A stretch of 64,000 nt of DNA, taken from assembly GCA_002256115.1 (NCBI GenBank), contig NKIK01000009.1:1-64000 (forward strand). The letters are read 5' to 3'. This document shows, in pieces, positions 32,815 through 40,716 of the stretch. The notes beneath the pieces are model-generated. The model had not been told where the DNA came from, made no database searches, and worked only from the letters and a program-made list of their open reading frames with translations. Numbering within the stretch: the first letter of the stretch is position 1; each line of letters begins with the position of its first letter. The translations under genes and the position numbers were made by a program. Source of the stretch: Burkholderiales bacterium PBB3. Lineage in GTDB: Bacteria; Pseudomonadota; Gammaproteobacteria; Burkholderiales; Burkholderiaceae_C.

Positions 32815-35043
32815 CTATTTTTGAACCGCGAAATCCTGTGTGGCGGTTTCCCGCACTGTCACATCTACCTTGATCGGGTCACGCAGCAGAGGGTTCCATG
32901 GCAAGGGCACGTTGTCGGCAGATATCTCTATCAAATGAGTACCTGCGGCAAGGTAGGCAAATGAGTATTTGCCTTGGGCATCGGTGCGGGTGACGTAGCG
33001 ACGGTCCAAGATGACGGTGATGTTGGGTACGCCGCTTTCCGATGCCTCTCGTCTGCCATTGGCATCCGCATCAAAAAAAACCGAACCACTTAGGCCTCCA
33101 GCGGCAGCGCCCGGCAGGCCACCCAATGGTGCAGTGGCACGGCCTGCGCGACCGCTGTAGCTCAGTGTCATTTGCAGGCTACTGCTCGCGGGGGTTGACA
33201 CCAAAGCGGGTTGCAGTGCTGTTGTCAGGGCGGATACCAATACCGGCTGCAGCGGTTCTTTGCCGCGTGATTCGGTATACCGCAGCGAGAGTAACCAACC
33301 GTTCTTAACCTGCAGGTTCAGGCCGATATTGGCATTGAGTGAGGCACCACCATCACTGCGGCTTGCGCCGCGCACGGAGGAGTCGAGTGACCAGCCTGGC
33401 AGGGGTGACCAGGTTCCGAGTACGCCCCAGATCAGCCCCGTGCCGGGGGTGCTGCCACTGCTGGTGCGCTCCCAGGCCAAGGATGTGCCCAGGGTGGTGG
33501 GTTGTGCAACGGGCCAGCTGTTATCCATGCTGTAACGCTGGGTGTGTCCCTCCACGGTGTGGGCGAAGTCACCGCGCCACTGGGTCTGGCCCCAATCGCC
33601 AACCCTGTCCCAGTTCAGTGACAGGGATTGCCCAGACCCAGACAAGGCCTTAGCGCTTAGGGTGCCGCCCACCGCGTTTCGACTGTCCAGGCGGTACCGC
33701 GCGTTGGCGGTGAAAAAGGCGCTGCGGCCTGACACGTTTGGGCTAGCAGGCTGGACGCTATCGCTGAACTCTGATGAAAAACTGGCCTGCCACTGGCGGG
33801 TAGCGGTGTCGGCCTGCCAATAAACCCCTTTTAGGTCGCTGGCCAGAGCGGCGGTGCCCCAGCGCAGCAAGGGTTCAAGCCGGTAAACGCCCGCCGCGTT
33901 GCGCCAGCGTTCCGTGCGCCAGGTGGCATCGGCCCACAAGCCAAGCGCGTCGCCCTCCCGTGTGCTGCTGCTCTGGATGATGTTGCCTTGTACCCGCAGC
34001 CCGCCCGGCCTGTCGCTGGGTGTGCCGAAGCCTTTAGCTAGCGAACTGTTCCACGGGGCAACACCCTCCCAGGCGCTGGAAACCCACAGGCCCTGCGTGT
34101 TTTGGGTGGTTCCGCCGCTTCCACTGTAGGTTATCGCGCGCCCGTCAATCAACTGAAAAGCCACGTCGCTACGACTTGCCTGCGGATCCCGGCTGCTATT
34201 TGCAAGCCTGAATTGACCGCCCAACGACGAGAGTTGCCCTTCAAGCTTCTCAAAACCGGCTACATCCAGCCCATTGAAAAGACCTGCGGGGCCTTTGGCC
34301 ACATTGATTTCTGCAATGTCGCCCAACGCCAGCTGCCCGGTTGCACCGCGGATTTGGGTGGAAGGTATGGAAATACGACCACTGGCGCGCCCCATGGGGA
34401 CAATGCCGGTGTTGATGTCGCCTGCACCGAGGTTGGCGCGCCAGCCGCCATCGAGCGGAATAGCCCGTTGGTCTATCCGCCAGGTGGTGCCGCGACCCAG
34501 TGTTTGAGTAGACTGTAAGTCCAGCTTTTGTTCAATCGTGCTGGAATTGACGGAAAAGGTGCCGTAGTTGGGTGTATCCAGAAAGCCGCTGAAGTTGATG
34601 GTTTTTGACTGCGTATCGCTGCTGCCCTTTTGCGAAAAAAGCGAGTAGTCCACACGCCAGCTGCGCGGCCAGCCGCTGGCGTTGAAATCATCGAACTTGA
34701 GTTCCAGGGGCTCATCGGTGGCTGAAAACCCATCGATGACCCGGTCTACATACGCGAGTGCGGGCGTGGCCTGAGCAGGCGCGGTATTCGGCGCACTTTG
34801 GACCGCCGTGCTCAACAGGCCACCGGTGATCGCTGTCAGGCAAAGTCGCAGCGAAGTAAACAGCGGATCAGCACTGCAGACAAACCACCTCGGCTGCCGT
34901 GCCGACAACTGCTTTGAAGCCCCCCTGCCTTGCCACGCTTTCGTCGTATTGGCGTGGTTTGCGGTTGACCATCGTGCCGGGGCATTTTTTGGGAGGTCCT
35001 TTGCTTGTGAGGGGGGTGAAGGGCTATTGCAGGAGCCACTCAT
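32815..35043 (-). CDS. Usher-like outer-membrane protein with C-terminal SdrD-like/carboxypeptidase-regulatory domain
   Basis: A 742-residue predicted outer-membrane protein. About 60 polar residues precede a signal-like hydrophobic stretch (LFTSLRLCLTAITGGLLSTAVQSAP), a long leader like that of some large exported proteins, or a start further in (a TTG gives M-SARQPRWF). The body is made of alternating short amphipathic strands and Gly/Ser turns typical of a beta-barrel. The C-terminal 90 residues form one beta domain: GSVFFDADANGRREASESGV, then GKYSFAYLAAGTHLIEI. This fits the end domain of fimbrial ushers. No classic FimD/PapC domain was recognised, and 742 residues is shorter than most ushers. 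The 4-nt overlap with the chaperone gene places it last in the operon. An usher role is inferred from context. Confidence 0.6.
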   Translation of the reverse strand: MSGSCNSPSPPSQAKDLPKNAPARWSTANHANTTKAWQGRGASKQLSARQPRWFVCSADPLFTSLRLCLTAITGGLLSTAVQSAPNTAPAQATPALAYVDRVIDGFSATDEPLELKFDDFNASGWPRSWRVDYSLFSQKGSSDTQSKTINFSGFLDTPNYGTFSVNSSTIEQKLDLQSTQTLGRGTTWRIDQRAIPLDGGWRANLGAGDINTGIVPMGRASGRISIPSTQIRGATGQLALGDIAEINVAKGPAGLFNGLDVAGFEKLEGQLSSLGGQFRLANSSRDPQASRSDVAFQLIDGRAITYSGSGGTTQNTQGLWVSSAWEGVAPWNSSLAKGFGTPSDRPGGLRVQGNIIQSSSTREGDALGLWADATWRTERWRNAAGVYRLEPLLRWGTAALASDLKGVYWQADTATRQWQASFSSEFSDSVQPASPNVSGRSAFFTANARYRLDSRNAVGGTLSAKALSGSGQSLSLNWDRVGDWGQTQWRGDFAHTVEGHTQRYSMDNSWPVAQPTTLGTSLAWERTSSGSTPGTGLIWGVLGTWSPLPGWSLDSSVRGASRSDGGASLNANIGLNLQVKNGWLLSLRYTESRGKEPLQPVLVSALTTALQPALVSTPASSSLQMTLSYSGRAGRATAPLGGLPGAAAGGLSGSVFFDADANGRREASESGVPNITVILDRRYVTRTDAQGKYSFAYLAAGTHLIEISADNVPLPWNPLLRDPIKVDVTVRETATQDFAVQK

Positions 35044-35885
35044 AGAGCAAAACGTTGCGCTATGGCCTGGGTTTTACCTTTGCCCCATTCCAGTTTTCCG
35101 GTTATCGTGACGGGGAACTTCACATCGACTAAGGTGTCTGGGTCGCCAACCCGGGTGGCACTCAGGGGAATGGGCCGGGTTTCACCCGCAAGAATCGGAG
35201 ACGTGGCCGCCGTGAACTCCAGCGCGCTTTTGCTGGCATCCGTGCCTGATAAAAAGCCAGACAGCCTGCCATGCGCCGTGCCCGTGTTGCGAACCATTAA
35301 TACAGGAGTGGGTTTTCCATTGATTGTCTGTATTTCAGCGCCAATAATGGACAGATTGGGCTCGGCACCGCCCACGGCGATATACACAATCACGCCGATG
35401 CGCGCGGAAAACGGAATGTCCAAGCCACCGGCTGCCTTGGTGACCTGCTCCTGGCCCTCCAGCATGATGGCGGCACGGCATTCTTGTGGTTTTGCATCTG
35501 CCGGAACACTAACTTCAAATCGAAAGCGATAGGGTTTGCCGCCTGCAACGCTCAACTCCCGGCGCTCTATGGCAATCCAGGGGCGGCAACTTTCTGGCTG
35601 CAACTCGTCATAAAACGTGACGGAGTTGTCGGCACCCAAGGACCAGTCAGCAGTCTTAACAGTCAGTGCGGTGGTTTCTGCGGATGCATTGGTAATTTCA
35701 AGCACATTGCGGCTGCGTTCGCCAGGCTTGATCTGGAGTTCAAAACGGGGGGGTGATATTGCCAGCGCAAATTCGCTCGCCACGGCATTGTCGGCCAATA
35801 CAAACAGGCCTGCGGCCAAGACTACCGCTGCGCTGTAGTGCAATATAGAAAATAGCCTGACTGATGTAGGAAGCAGTTTTTTCAT
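35040..35885 (-). CDS. PapD-like periplasmic pilus assembly chaperone
   Basis: A 281-residue exported protein with an N-terminal signal region (ILHYSAAVVLAAGLFVLADNAVA). The mature part starts SEFALAISPPRFELQIKPGE, matching the first strand of PapD-like chaperone domains (S-P-x-R-x-x-x-x-P-G). Next come VLEITNASAETTALTVKTADW and YRFRFEVSVPADAKPQ, the G1-type donor strand region. A second immunoglobulin-like domain follows (about 170-281). In chaperone-usher systems such a protein shields subunits in the periplasm and hands them to the usher. The gene overlaps its neighbours by 4 nt on both sides, which ties it to the usher-like and small exported proteins. Confidence 0.75.
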   Translation of the reverse strand: MKKLLPTSVRLFSILHYSAAVVLAAGLFVLADNAVASEFALAISPPRFELQIKPGERSRNVLEITNASAETTALTVKTADWSLGADNSVTFYDELQPESCRPWIAIERRELSVAGGKPYRFRFEVSVPADAKPQECRAAIMLEGQEQVTKAAGGLDIPFSARIGVIVYIAVGGAEPNLSIIGAEIQTINGKPTPVLMVRNTGTAHGRLSGFLSGTDASKSALEFTAATSPILAGETRPIPLSATRVGDPDTLVDVKFPVTITGKLEWGKGKTQAIAQRFAL

Positions 35886-36364
35886 GGGGAATCTATCTCA
35901 AAATAAAATTGCAGCCCCTGGGTCGAGACCAGCGAACGCCCGTCAGTTTTAAGTGCCAGTTCTATCGTCTCTTCCATAAAAGCAGATGTCACCGTGCCGT
36001 TGAAAATGAGCGCCCGCCCGCCAGAGCGAATGGACCCCGGCAACAAATGGCCCTGGGTACGCCAACTGGCATACATGGGCTCTCCTGCTGCCGGTGCTAA
36101 TGCCATGTAAAGGCGGACAGGTTGCTTGATCCAGCGCATTACATTCAACCGCAATGCTACTGTGACATTCCCTTCTACAGAGTGATCTGCACCTTTTCCT
36201 GGTACCAACTGTTTCCAACGCATGGGCAAAACACTCTGACCTACAACGGTCCCGCTGTCATCGACACGGGTTGTTTCCGCATGGGCACAGGCTACGCCGC
36301 AAAGCAGGGCAATACACAAGGTGCAACAGAGCAAGTGGGTCAAGTTAAGGCGGCAGGGCGGCAT
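35882..36364 (-). CDS. Small exported protein of the chaperone-usher-like cluster
   Basis: A 160-residue protein with a Cys-rich signal peptide (LTHLLCCTLCIALLCGVACAHAE, cleavage after HA). The mature 130 residues are beta-rich (NVTVALRLNVMRWIKQPVRLY, ALIFNGTVTSAFMEETIELALK) with no cysteines and no known family. It could be a minor or tip subunit, or a periplasmic accessory. The gene lies 24 bp after the second subunit gene and overlaps the chaperone gene by 4 nt (35882-35885). Confidence 0.7.
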   Translation of the reverse strand: MPPCRLNLTHLLCCTLCIALLCGVACAHAETTRVDDSGTVVGQSVLPMRWKQLVPGKGADHSVEGNVTVALRLNVMRWIKQPVRLYMALAPAAGEPMYASWRTQGHLLPGSIRSGGRALIFNGTVTSAFMEETIELALKTDGRSLVSTQGLQFYFEIDSP

Positions 36365-36388
36365 GTTGAGCGGGGAGGGTCTGGCGTT

Positions 36389-37066
36389 CTAGGGTGATGT
36401 CAGGGTGTAGGTGACGCGCCCGGTAAATGTGCCTGAGGCCACCACCAGAGAGTTGGCATAGTTGAATCGCAAGCAGCTTTCAAACCATGTATTGCGAGCC
36501 ACACTCAGGAGGGTTTGAGCTGCACCACCCACAAAGGTTCCGCTCGGGATGGTGCTTGTTGCATCACCAATGCCGCCAGAAATCCAAGAAATATTGTTGA
36601 AGGCTATCGTGCTGCCGGCGACGCTGGTGAGATTGGTTGGAGCAGTAACGGTCAATGTTGCGTTGGCTGATGCGCCAGGGGTGCGAAAAAACCCTCCCAC
36701 ATAAACTTCCGCAGGCGTGGCGCAATAGGTAAACCCGTCCCATGGGCTGGTGACTACCGTGCTGTTGCTTGTCATGGCCAAGGCACCGGTACCCAGGCTT
36801 GCGGCCGGCACAGTCACGCTGACGGTATTGACCGTGGCATTGTTACCGGGCACGCCGCCAGCGTTGAAATTTCCGCCTGTCATGGTGCCGACACCCACTT
36901 GCAAAAAAATGGCCTTGACGCCGGCCGTGATGGTGACAACGTAGGCTTGGCTATCGCCCCCAACGCATGCCATCATAAGACCCAGAAGTGAAACGGTGTA
37001 GCGCCCCCAAGCACGGTGACAAAAAGCAGTCAATTTTTTCAAGCGCGATTCACTCAGAAAAGACAT
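36389..37066 (-). CDS. Putative surface subunit 2 of the chaperone-usher-like cluster
   Basis: A 225-residue exported protein with a long N-terminus (signal core YTVSLLGLMMACVGGDSQA, about residues 23-41). The mature part starts YVVTITAGVKAIFLQVGVGT, and matches the start of the first subunit (KLDFTIVIPAVLYVRIGTG) in layout: a short strand, then a hydrophobic strand ending in (I/V)G(V/T)G. Both proteins also share the NNATV(D/N) block, a TVPA block and a Gly/Ala/Thr-rich beta body. Two cysteines (TYCATP and ESCLRF) could form a disulfide. It is probably a paralogue with a minor role. Nothing like a classic FimA or spore-coat-U subunit is visible. Confidence 0.7.
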   Translation of the reverse strand: MSFLSESRLKKLTAFCHRAWGRYTVSLLGLMMACVGGDSQAYVVTITAGVKAIFLQVGVGTMTGGNFNAGGVPGNNATVNTVSVTVPAASLGTGALAMTSNSTVVTSPWDGFTYCATPAEVYVGGFFRTPGASANATLTVTAPTNLTSVAGSTIAFNNISWISGGIGDATSTIPSGTFVGGAAQTLLSVARNTWFESCLRFNYANSLVVASGTFTGRVTYTLTSP

Positions 37067-37106
37067 GGTGTTGACCTCGTCGGTGCAAGCACTTCAGAAA
37101 CAGAAA

Positions 37107-37125
37107 ACCCCGCAATATGCGGGGT
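37107..37125 (-). terminator. Hairpin between the two subunit genes, probable partial terminator
   Basis: An 8-bp perfect stem ACCCCGCA / TGCGGGGT with a 3-nt loop, followed on the minus strand by TTTTCTGTTT. It lies 31 bp after the stop of the first subunit gene and before the second. It would cut transcription so that the first subunit is made in excess over the assembly proteins. Confidence 0.72.
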
Positions 37126-37156
37126 CTTACTCCGACGCCGAACAATAACGGAAGGC

Positions 37157-37807
37157 TTAGACCTGCGTGGCAGTGTAGGTCAGGCGGCCATTGGTACCGG
37201 TACCTGCACCGTACGAGCCCGCAGGCTTAACCGTAGTGTTGAGGTAGGTAAAGGTCCATTTCGTTTCCTGTCTGACCAGACGGCTGACGGCCGCAATGGG
37301 CACGGAAGTACCTACACCGGCAGCTGTCAGCGCGGGATGTGCCAGCGTGCCATTGGTGTAACCGGCGGTTGTTGCCGCCAGGGCCGCAGTTGCCACGGAA
37401 ATGTCAGTCCAGGCAATGGTGTCACCACCGCTGCTGGTCAACTGGCCGCCGGCTGCGGCATTCAGGCCGACACCTGTGCCGAAATTACTGAAGACACGCA
37501 CTGTCACCGAACCTGGTGTAGTGGCATTCAGATCGCCGCCTACACCAGCCACTACCGTACTGTCACCGATGTTGGTAGCTGGTACGGTGAAGGTGATGCC
37601 ATCGACGGTGGCATTGTTCGCAGCACCAATGCCGCTACCAGTGCCGATGCGCACATACAGCACGGCCGGAATAACGATGGTGAAGTCAAGCTTGGCAGTT
37701 GCTGTTGAGCCGCTGATGGCCGGATTGATCGTGGTCGATTCCGCATGGGCGGCCATTGGGGCACCAAAAGCTGCGGCGATTGCGCCAACGAGGAGTATTT
37801 TTTTCAT
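37157..37807 (-). CDS. Putative major surface subunit of the chaperone-usher-like cluster
   Basis: A 216-residue exported protein with a classical signal peptide (KKILLVGAIAAAFGAPMAAHAE, cleavage after HA). The mature protein is acidic-poor and rich in Ala, Thr, Gly and Val: KLDFTIVIPAVLYVRIGTG near the N-terminus, then ATVDGITFTVPATNIGDSTV, and the end YGAGTGTNGRLTYTATQV. The pattern (one hydrophobic N-terminal strand and one terminal beta strand) is what donor-strand-exchanged subunits look like, but no Pfam pilin was recognised. The terminator-like hairpin after it suggests the most abundant product of the operon. It is the first gene on this strand after the IS remnant. Confidence 0.7.
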   Translation of the reverse strand: MKKILLVGAIAAAFGAPMAAHAESTTINPAISGSTATAKLDFTIVIPAVLYVRIGTGSGIGAANNATVDGITFTVPATNIGDSTVVAGVGGDLNATTPGSVTVRVFSNFGTGVGLNAAAGGQLTSSGGDTIAWTDISVATAALAATTAGYTNGTLAHPALTAAGVGTSVPIAAVSRLVRQETKWTFTYLNTTVKPAGSYGAGTGTNGRLTYTATQV

Positions 37808-37949
37808 GATTTGATCTCGAAAAGAAGAAGTGAAGTAGGCACTTAACTGTATCGAAATGTTTCAAGCTTGTGTAGCTGTCGTACTCCCGCTGATCTGAAA
37901 TAGTCAGCCACTTGTCCACTTTTTGGCATATTTTTCCAAAGTTTTCAGC

Positions 37950-38345
37950 GCCATGGCCGAGTGATCCTCCAAAGCACCAAGGCTCTGTGGAACATCAGCT
38001 TGATGGCTTGGCCTTGTGTCCAGTCCGCGTGGATGGTGGCGAGCGTTTCGGGCAGTTTTTTCCCCACTCCTCTTGAGCCAATGGATCACTTTGGGGGTTG
38101 GCGCTTGTCAGGTGCGAGCTTCCTCCAATTGTGGCGGTGTAGCAGGTTGTAGGCCGATGCCCGTGCCACCTGACGTCCCAAACGTGCATCCAATGCCGCC
38201 TTGACCTGGCCGACTACGAGTAAACCGCCTGCAGCAGCCTGCTCAAGAAAGGGGCCAGGAACTCCCGCGCAGGCTCATGTTCTCACGTTTGCGTCCCCCT
38301 GCGGTTGGGGCGTCAGGAGCGCCAGCGAGTTGCCCGTGCATGAAT
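37950..38345 (-). mobile_element. Degenerate IS630-family transposase fragment
   Basis: On the minus strand, frames pieced together read GGRKRENMSL, FLAPFLEQAAAGGLLVVGQV, KAALDARLGRQVARASAYNL and LHRHNWRKLAPDKR, followed by DPLAQEEW and KKLPETLATIHADW. This is the N-terminal winged helix-turn-helix of IS630 transposases (S-x-x-Y-x-L-L-H-R-H-x-W-R-K-L-A-P). Frameshifts at several places and absence of the DDE catalytic domain show it is dead. No clean inverted repeats were found. It abuts the truncated Crp/Fnr copy. Confidence 0.75.
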
Positions 38346-38377
38346 CGTCGGCGCAATTGACACGCCCAACCCGGCGA

Positions 38378-38569
38378 CACGCCAAACCAGTAGGTCACGG
38401 GCCGCCCCATGCGGCACACGTAGTCGCCAGGGCTGGCGTCAGCAATGCGCAAATCGTCCACCGCGCGCTCGCGCTCCGCTGGGGCCAGCAGATGGATCCA
38501 GGGTATGGCATCCAGCTCCGGCGGGGTGAGCGGCCGGCGGCGTTGGTGCATGGGTGCATCAGGTGTCAT
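38378..38569 (-). pseudogene. Truncated duplicate of the Crp/Fnr regulator gene
   Basis: The minus strand encodes MHQRRRPLTPPELDAIPWIH and then residues up to RMGRPVTYWFGV, matching the first 60 or so residues of the intact regulator at 31903-32628 with only a few changes; the DNA is almost identical over about 150 bp. After WFGV the frame runs into IS630-derived sequence and stops at 38243. No effector or DNA-binding domain remains. It looks like the 5' end of a second Crp gene cut by the IS630 insertion. Confidence 0.85.
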
Positions 38570-38644
38570 GTCGGTGGTGGGCGTTCTGTAATTCTGTAAG
38601 TTAGGAATAAGCGAAGGGAAAACACCTATCAACTAAGACTCAAA

Positions 38645-38662
38645 TTGTCGTCCAAACGACAA
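38645..38662 (+). promoter_or_regulatory. Inverted repeat upstream of the acyl-CoA ligase/liv operon
   Basis: TTGTCGT (38645-38651) and ACGACAA (38656-38662) form a perfect 7-bp inverted repeat with a 4-bp spacer. It lies about 110 bp before the ligase start, a likely operator for the uptake operon. A regulator cannot be named. Confidence 0.5.
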
Positions 38663-38769
38663 CTTAACGTCAAATGGAGTTCTACTATCCGGGCCACGAC
38701 ACAGCGTTGCACGGCCCACAAGCCTGCTGCGCCCAGCAAAGAGACAACAGACCACCTGTGAGGATTGGG

Positions 38770-40716
38770 ATGCAAACGACTTTTCCGCAACTGCTTCAAA
38801 AGCACGCTACAGAGCGCCCTGCCGCGCCTGCCATGCGTGAAAAGGAGTACGGTATCTGGCAAGCCCTGACTTGGGGCCACCTGGCTACGCTGGTGGAGCA
38901 TTTGGCTTGCGGCTTGCACCAGGCCGGTTTGCGCCGCGATGACCACATAGTGGTGGTAGGTGCCAACCGGCCTCGCCTGTACGCCACCATGCTGGCCGCG
39001 CAATCTTTGGGTGCAGTGCCCATTCCGCTGTACCAAGACGCCGCTGCACCGGAATGCGTTTTTCCCATCCACAACGCCGATGTGCGTTTTGCCTTTGCCG
39101 AAGACCAGGAGCAGGTCGACAAGCTGTTGGAGATTCAGCCGCAATGCCCACAGCTGCGGCACATTTATTACGACGACCCGCGCGGCCTGCGCAACTACGA
39201 TGCGCCGGGGCTGGCGTCCCTGGATACCTTGTTGGCATCGGGCAAAGCCTTTTCGGCACAGCACCCGGATTTTTTCAAGACCGAAGTGACCAAGGCTGTG
39301 CCCAGCGATGTCGCGGCTATGTTTTTTACATCGGGCACCACGGGCAACCCCAAGGGTGTGGTGCACACGCACAACTCGCTGCTGGACCGCGCCCGCGTGG
39401 GGGCTGCGTTTGACAAGCTCACGGGTGATGAAGAGGTGCTGGCCTATTTGCCGCCAGCCTGGATTGGCCAAAACATCTTCAGCTATTCGCAGTGGCTGGC
39501 TTGCGGCTATGTGGTCAATTGCCCCGAGTCTGCGGCCACGGTCACCATCGATTTGAAGGAAATTGGTCCGACCTATTACTTTGCGCCACCCCGGGTGTTT
39601 GAAGGCCTGCTGACCAGTGTGATGATCCGCATGGAAGACGCGGGGGTTATCAAGCGGGGGCTATTTCATGCATGCATGCGGGTGGCCAAGCGCGTAGGCC
39701 CGGCGCTGATGGACGGCAAGGTCGTGTCTCTGGTCGACCGTCTGCTGTATGCGGCGGGTAATGTGCTGATTTACGGGCCATTGCGCAACACGCTCGGCCT
39801 GAGCCGGGTGCGTGTGGCCTACACCGCAGGCGAGGCGATTGGCCCGGATTTGTTCAGCTTCTTTCGCAGCATCGGTATCAACCTGAAGCAGCTTTACGGC
39901 TCCACAGAGACGGCGGTGTTCGTCTGCCTGCAGCCTGACAACCAAGCGCGCGCCGACACCGTGGGCGTGCCCTGTGATGGCGTGGAGATCAAGGTGGCCG
40001 ACAACGGCGAGATCCTGGTCAAGTCGCCCGGTCTGCTCAAGGAATATTACAAAAACCCGACCGCTACGGCTGAAGTGCTGACCGCCGAGGGCTGGTACCA
40101 CACCAGCGACGCGGGCTTCATTGATGCGCAAGGTCACTTGAAGATCATTGACCGCGTAAAGGACGTAGGCCGTATCAAGGGCGGACGCTTTGACGGTGCC
40201 ATGTTCGCGCCCAAGTATGTGGAGAACAAGCTCAAATTCTTCTCGCATATCAAAGAGGTCGTGGCCTACGGCGATGGCCGCGACCAGGTTTGCGTGATGA
40301 TCAATATCGATTTTGATGCCGTGGGCAACTGGGCCGAGCGGCGCAATCTGCCCTACGCGGGCTACACCGATTTGGCGCAGAAGCCCGAGGTGTATGCGTT
40401 GATCAAAAACTGCGTGGAGCAAGTGAACGCCGACCTGAGCGTTGACACGCTGCTGGCGGGCAGCCAAGTCAGCCGTTTCCTGGTGTTGCACAAGGAGCTG
40501 GATGCGGATGATGGTGAGCTGACCCGCACCAACAAGGTCCGTCGCGGCTTCATTGCCGAGCGTTATGACGTGCTGATTGACGCGCTGTATGGCGGCAAGA
40601 CATCGCAGTTCATTGAAACCCAGGTCAAGTTTGAGGATGGCCGCATTGGCAAAGTCAGTGCCACCCTGAAAATTGAAGACACCAAGACCTTTGCACCCGT
40701 GAAGGCGGCAGCATGA
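38770..40716 (+). CDS. AMP-binding acyl-CoA synthetase (FAA1/long-chain type)
   Basis: A 648-residue adenylate-forming enzyme that activates a carboxylic acid to its CoA thioester with ATP. The P-loop-like motif A3 is FFTSGTTGNPKGVVHTHN (about 186-203). LYGSTETAVF is motif A5, GWYHTSDAGFID is motif A7 and DRVKDVGRIKGGRF contains the hinge region. The length and order fit the FAA1 group (COG1022). It is first in an operon with livGHM (overlap ATGA at 40713-40716), so its substrate is probably the organic acid brought in by that transporter. The ATG at 38770 has GAGGAT upstream; the longer frame from 38674 has no homologous sequence. Confidence 0.9.
   Translation: MQTTFPQLLQKHATERPAAPAMREKEYGIWQALTWGHLATLVEHLACGLHQAGLRRDDHIVVVGANRPRLYATMLAAQSLGAVPIPLYQDAAAPECVFPIHNADVRFAFAEDQEQVDKLLEIQPQCPQLRHIYYDDPRGLRNYDAPGLASLDTLLASGKAFSAQHPDFFKTEVTKAVPSDVAAMFFTSGTTGNPKGVVHTHNSLLDRARVGAAFDKLTGDEEVLAYLPPAWIGQNIFSYSQWLACGYVVNCPESAATVTIDLKEIGPTYYFAPPRVFEGLLTSVMIRMEDAGVIKRGLFHACMRVAKRVGPALMDGKVVSLVDRLLYAAGNVLIYGPLRNTLGLSRVRVAYTAGEAIGPDLFSFFRSIGINLKQLYGSTETAVFVCLQPDNQARADTVGVPCDGVEIKVADNGEILVKSPGLLKEYYKNPTATAEVLTAEGWYHTSDAGFIDAQGHLKIIDRVKDVGRIKGGRFDGAMFAPKYVENKLKFFSHIKEVVAYGDGRDQVCVMINIDFDAVGNWAERRNLPYAGYTDLAQKPEVYALIKNCVEQVNADLSVDTLLAGSQVSRFLVLHKELDADDGELTRTNKVRRGFIAERYDVLIDALYGGKTSQFIETQVKFEDGRIGKVSATLKIEDTKTFAPVKAAA

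Noticed and set aside
38243-38632. A 129-codon minus-strand frame as a complete small Crp-like gene
   Set aside because: Only the first half matches a Crp sensor domain; the rest is IS630-derived sequence in an unrelated frame and no DNA-binding domain exists.
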